From Phoronis ovalis (Eukaryota > Phoronida > Phoronidae): DNA of 18,617 nt. The stretch covers positions 5,240-23,856 of the forward strand of contig JAOXYB010072277.1 of the NCBI GenBank assembly GCA_028565635.1. Direction: 5' to 3'. The notes below the pieces were generated by a model that saw only the letters and a program-made list of their open reading frames with translations, did not search any database and had not been told where the DNA came from. Shown here one piece after another: positions 17,051 through 18,617 of the stretch. The translations under genes were made by a program, and so were the position numbers. Positions within the stretch are counted from its first letter, which is position 1; every line of letters starts with the position of its first letter.

Positions 17051-18617
17051 GTTATTATGCAAGTATAATGATAATAATATTTCAACAATGCTTAGGGTTG
17101 TCTTGATTGCCAAGTGCACCTCAACCAAAAAACATTCTGTCTGTTACCATTGATTAAAAATATCAACAGGGCATACCTAATATGTTTTGCTTTTAAATAT
17201 GGTTAAATATCATTGGTGAAACATAAAATTGTAATTTTTAATACTTTATAAAAGTATGTTTTATAAGTTAGTTGTCCTTAGTTTTAATTTATCGGCAGCA
17301 ATTAAGTACACCAGACTGACCTTCCAGTTTTTGTTTGAAGGATTTTTTGTGCTTTATTTTTTTTTGTTGACATTTATGTTTTAGATAAAGTAACTTGATG
17401 ATACCATAAATAGAATTTTTATTAGATATTCAGCCGTCTGTATAATTGGCAAACACATGTATGCACAAGTATGTTCTTATGTATTTGATTGATTCTCATT
17501 ACTTTTAGAGATCTTACATTAGAAAAACAGGGAAGAATTGATCTGTTGTAATGGCTTGTATCTCCTATTAAATGAGTAGTGTGTTCACTTGTATTTTAAT
17601 GGACACACACATTGTGTCATTACTGTGATTATTTTCAATGATCAGAAGCAGCAGAACTTGTGAATCTCTTTTACGCTTCTGACATATTTATGTAACAGTT
17701 TGTTTGCTAGCTATGTATCTATTTGATATTATGTGTGAAAGAAGTAGGAATTTCATTCCAAACCAGTTATCAAGTACTAAATATAATATTGTTAATGATG
17801 AAAATTATGCTTTCATTCCCAATAGTATATACTGAGGAAGAAAGAAAACAAAATCAATAGGTAGCTGCAATCCTAACTAGGTAGCTTTCTAGCAAAGGCA
17901 AGGGTTTTTCACAGCCTTTTTGAACTTTCACCAATCTTAAAAGAACATGCCGCCAACACATAGTTAAAAGATAAGTACAGGTTTAACTTGACAAGGCACA
18001 AAGTATGCCAAATACTCTGGACTTCCAAAAAATTACGTTTTTTTTGGCCAAAACATGCTTTTTGTGAACTTCGATAAGCTAAGTGAGGGAATATTTTATT
18101 TTACTTGTGTTGGAAGAAATGAGCTAGAGATAATAATCAGTTGAAAACGCTTGCTTAATTAGTCTTAATGGAAATATAATACAATTTACTTCCCTGTTCA
18201 TGGTGACGTGTAATATGTGTCCCAGGGCCCCCTTTTTTCATACGTTTATTTATCACTTTGCCATGGGGTGCATATTGCAAATAAATTTTTACCGATATAT
18301 GCTTTATTTCAGAAAAAAGAGTACTTACAATGTATACACACAGCTGGTTCTGAAAAAAAAACAGGAATAACATGAACTACAACTTTATTATATATAGTCA
18401 GCATGTAAACATGTACAACATGCTAGTAAATTAAAGGTAGCGTATACTATAATATGGTATAAGGACACAGTTGAGTTTCCCATCCATTTCTATAGTAAAT
18501 TCATGTAATTTAAATCATTATAAAAATTTCCCAAACATTACGCGAAGAAAATGACCTGTTAAGAACTGAAGATTATTATGTATACTACTCCCAGTTAATT
18601 TTTCGTGCAGGCATGAC
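17051..18617. other. 3' flank, no gene recognised
   Basis: About 1.6 kb of AT-rich DNA. No splice-bounded coding block, repeat family or RNA gene was recognised on either strand. A 72-codon minus-strand open frame at 18155-18373 is unsupported. Confidence 0.65.

Noticed and set aside
18155-18373. 72-codon minus-strand open frame at the right edge
   Set aside because: Low complexity, no recognisable domain, no splice signals that extend it.

Overview
This window is nuclear DNA from an animal, most likely a marine invertebrate (lophotrochozoan or invertebrate deuterostome; I cannot decide between them). The evidence is AT-rich DNA, many small exons with GT-AG introns, metazoan-specific protein architecture (a PTIP/PAXIP1 homologue), a 5S-rRNA-derived SINE and several short inverted-repeat DNA elements inside introns. 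No prokaryotic gene, phage, CRISPR array or other compact novel system is visible.

Two protein genes lie head to head. On the minus strand, 7446 down to 137 and continuing past the left edge, is PAXIP1/PTIP. Nine coding exons were reconstructed by hand. They join in one frame to 657 residues: BRCT1, BRCT2, a long Pro/Gln/Met-rich linker, and most of BRCT3. The C-terminal BRCT domains lie outside the window. On the plus strand, 7762-16213, is a complete branched-chain amino acid aminotransferase gene (BCAT, mitochondrial type) of eleven coding exons and 402 residues. It has a mitochondrial-type leader, the PLP lysine and the CxxC redox motif. All reconstructed exon lengths and phases are consistent. 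The two start codons are 315 bp apart, so 7447-7761 probably serves as a shared bidirectional promoter; it carries a TCTCGCGA motif.

The introns and the BCAT 3' region hold most of the unusual structure. These are a 28-bp minisatellite at the left edge (1-104); an inverted-repeat element with octamer-like ends (830-1159); a 5S-derived SINE (about 5353-5640); two adjacent fold-back elements in PAXIP1 intron 1 (6279-6531 and 6619-7017); a perfect 39-bp palindrome flanked by 7-bp direct repeats (9722-9774); a decayed 85-bp element (10339-10423); an exact 41-bp tandem duplication (14042-14123); and a 137-bp element with TA flanks in the probable BCAT 3' UTR (16558-16694).

The genes are not known to share a pathway. 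PTIP acts in the nucleus in DNA-damage signalling and with MLL3/4 H3K4 methyltransferase complexes. BCAT acts in mitochondrial leucine, isoleucine and valine catabolism. Apart from a possible polyadenylation site near 17016-17032, the right-hand 1.5 kb shows no recognisable gene.
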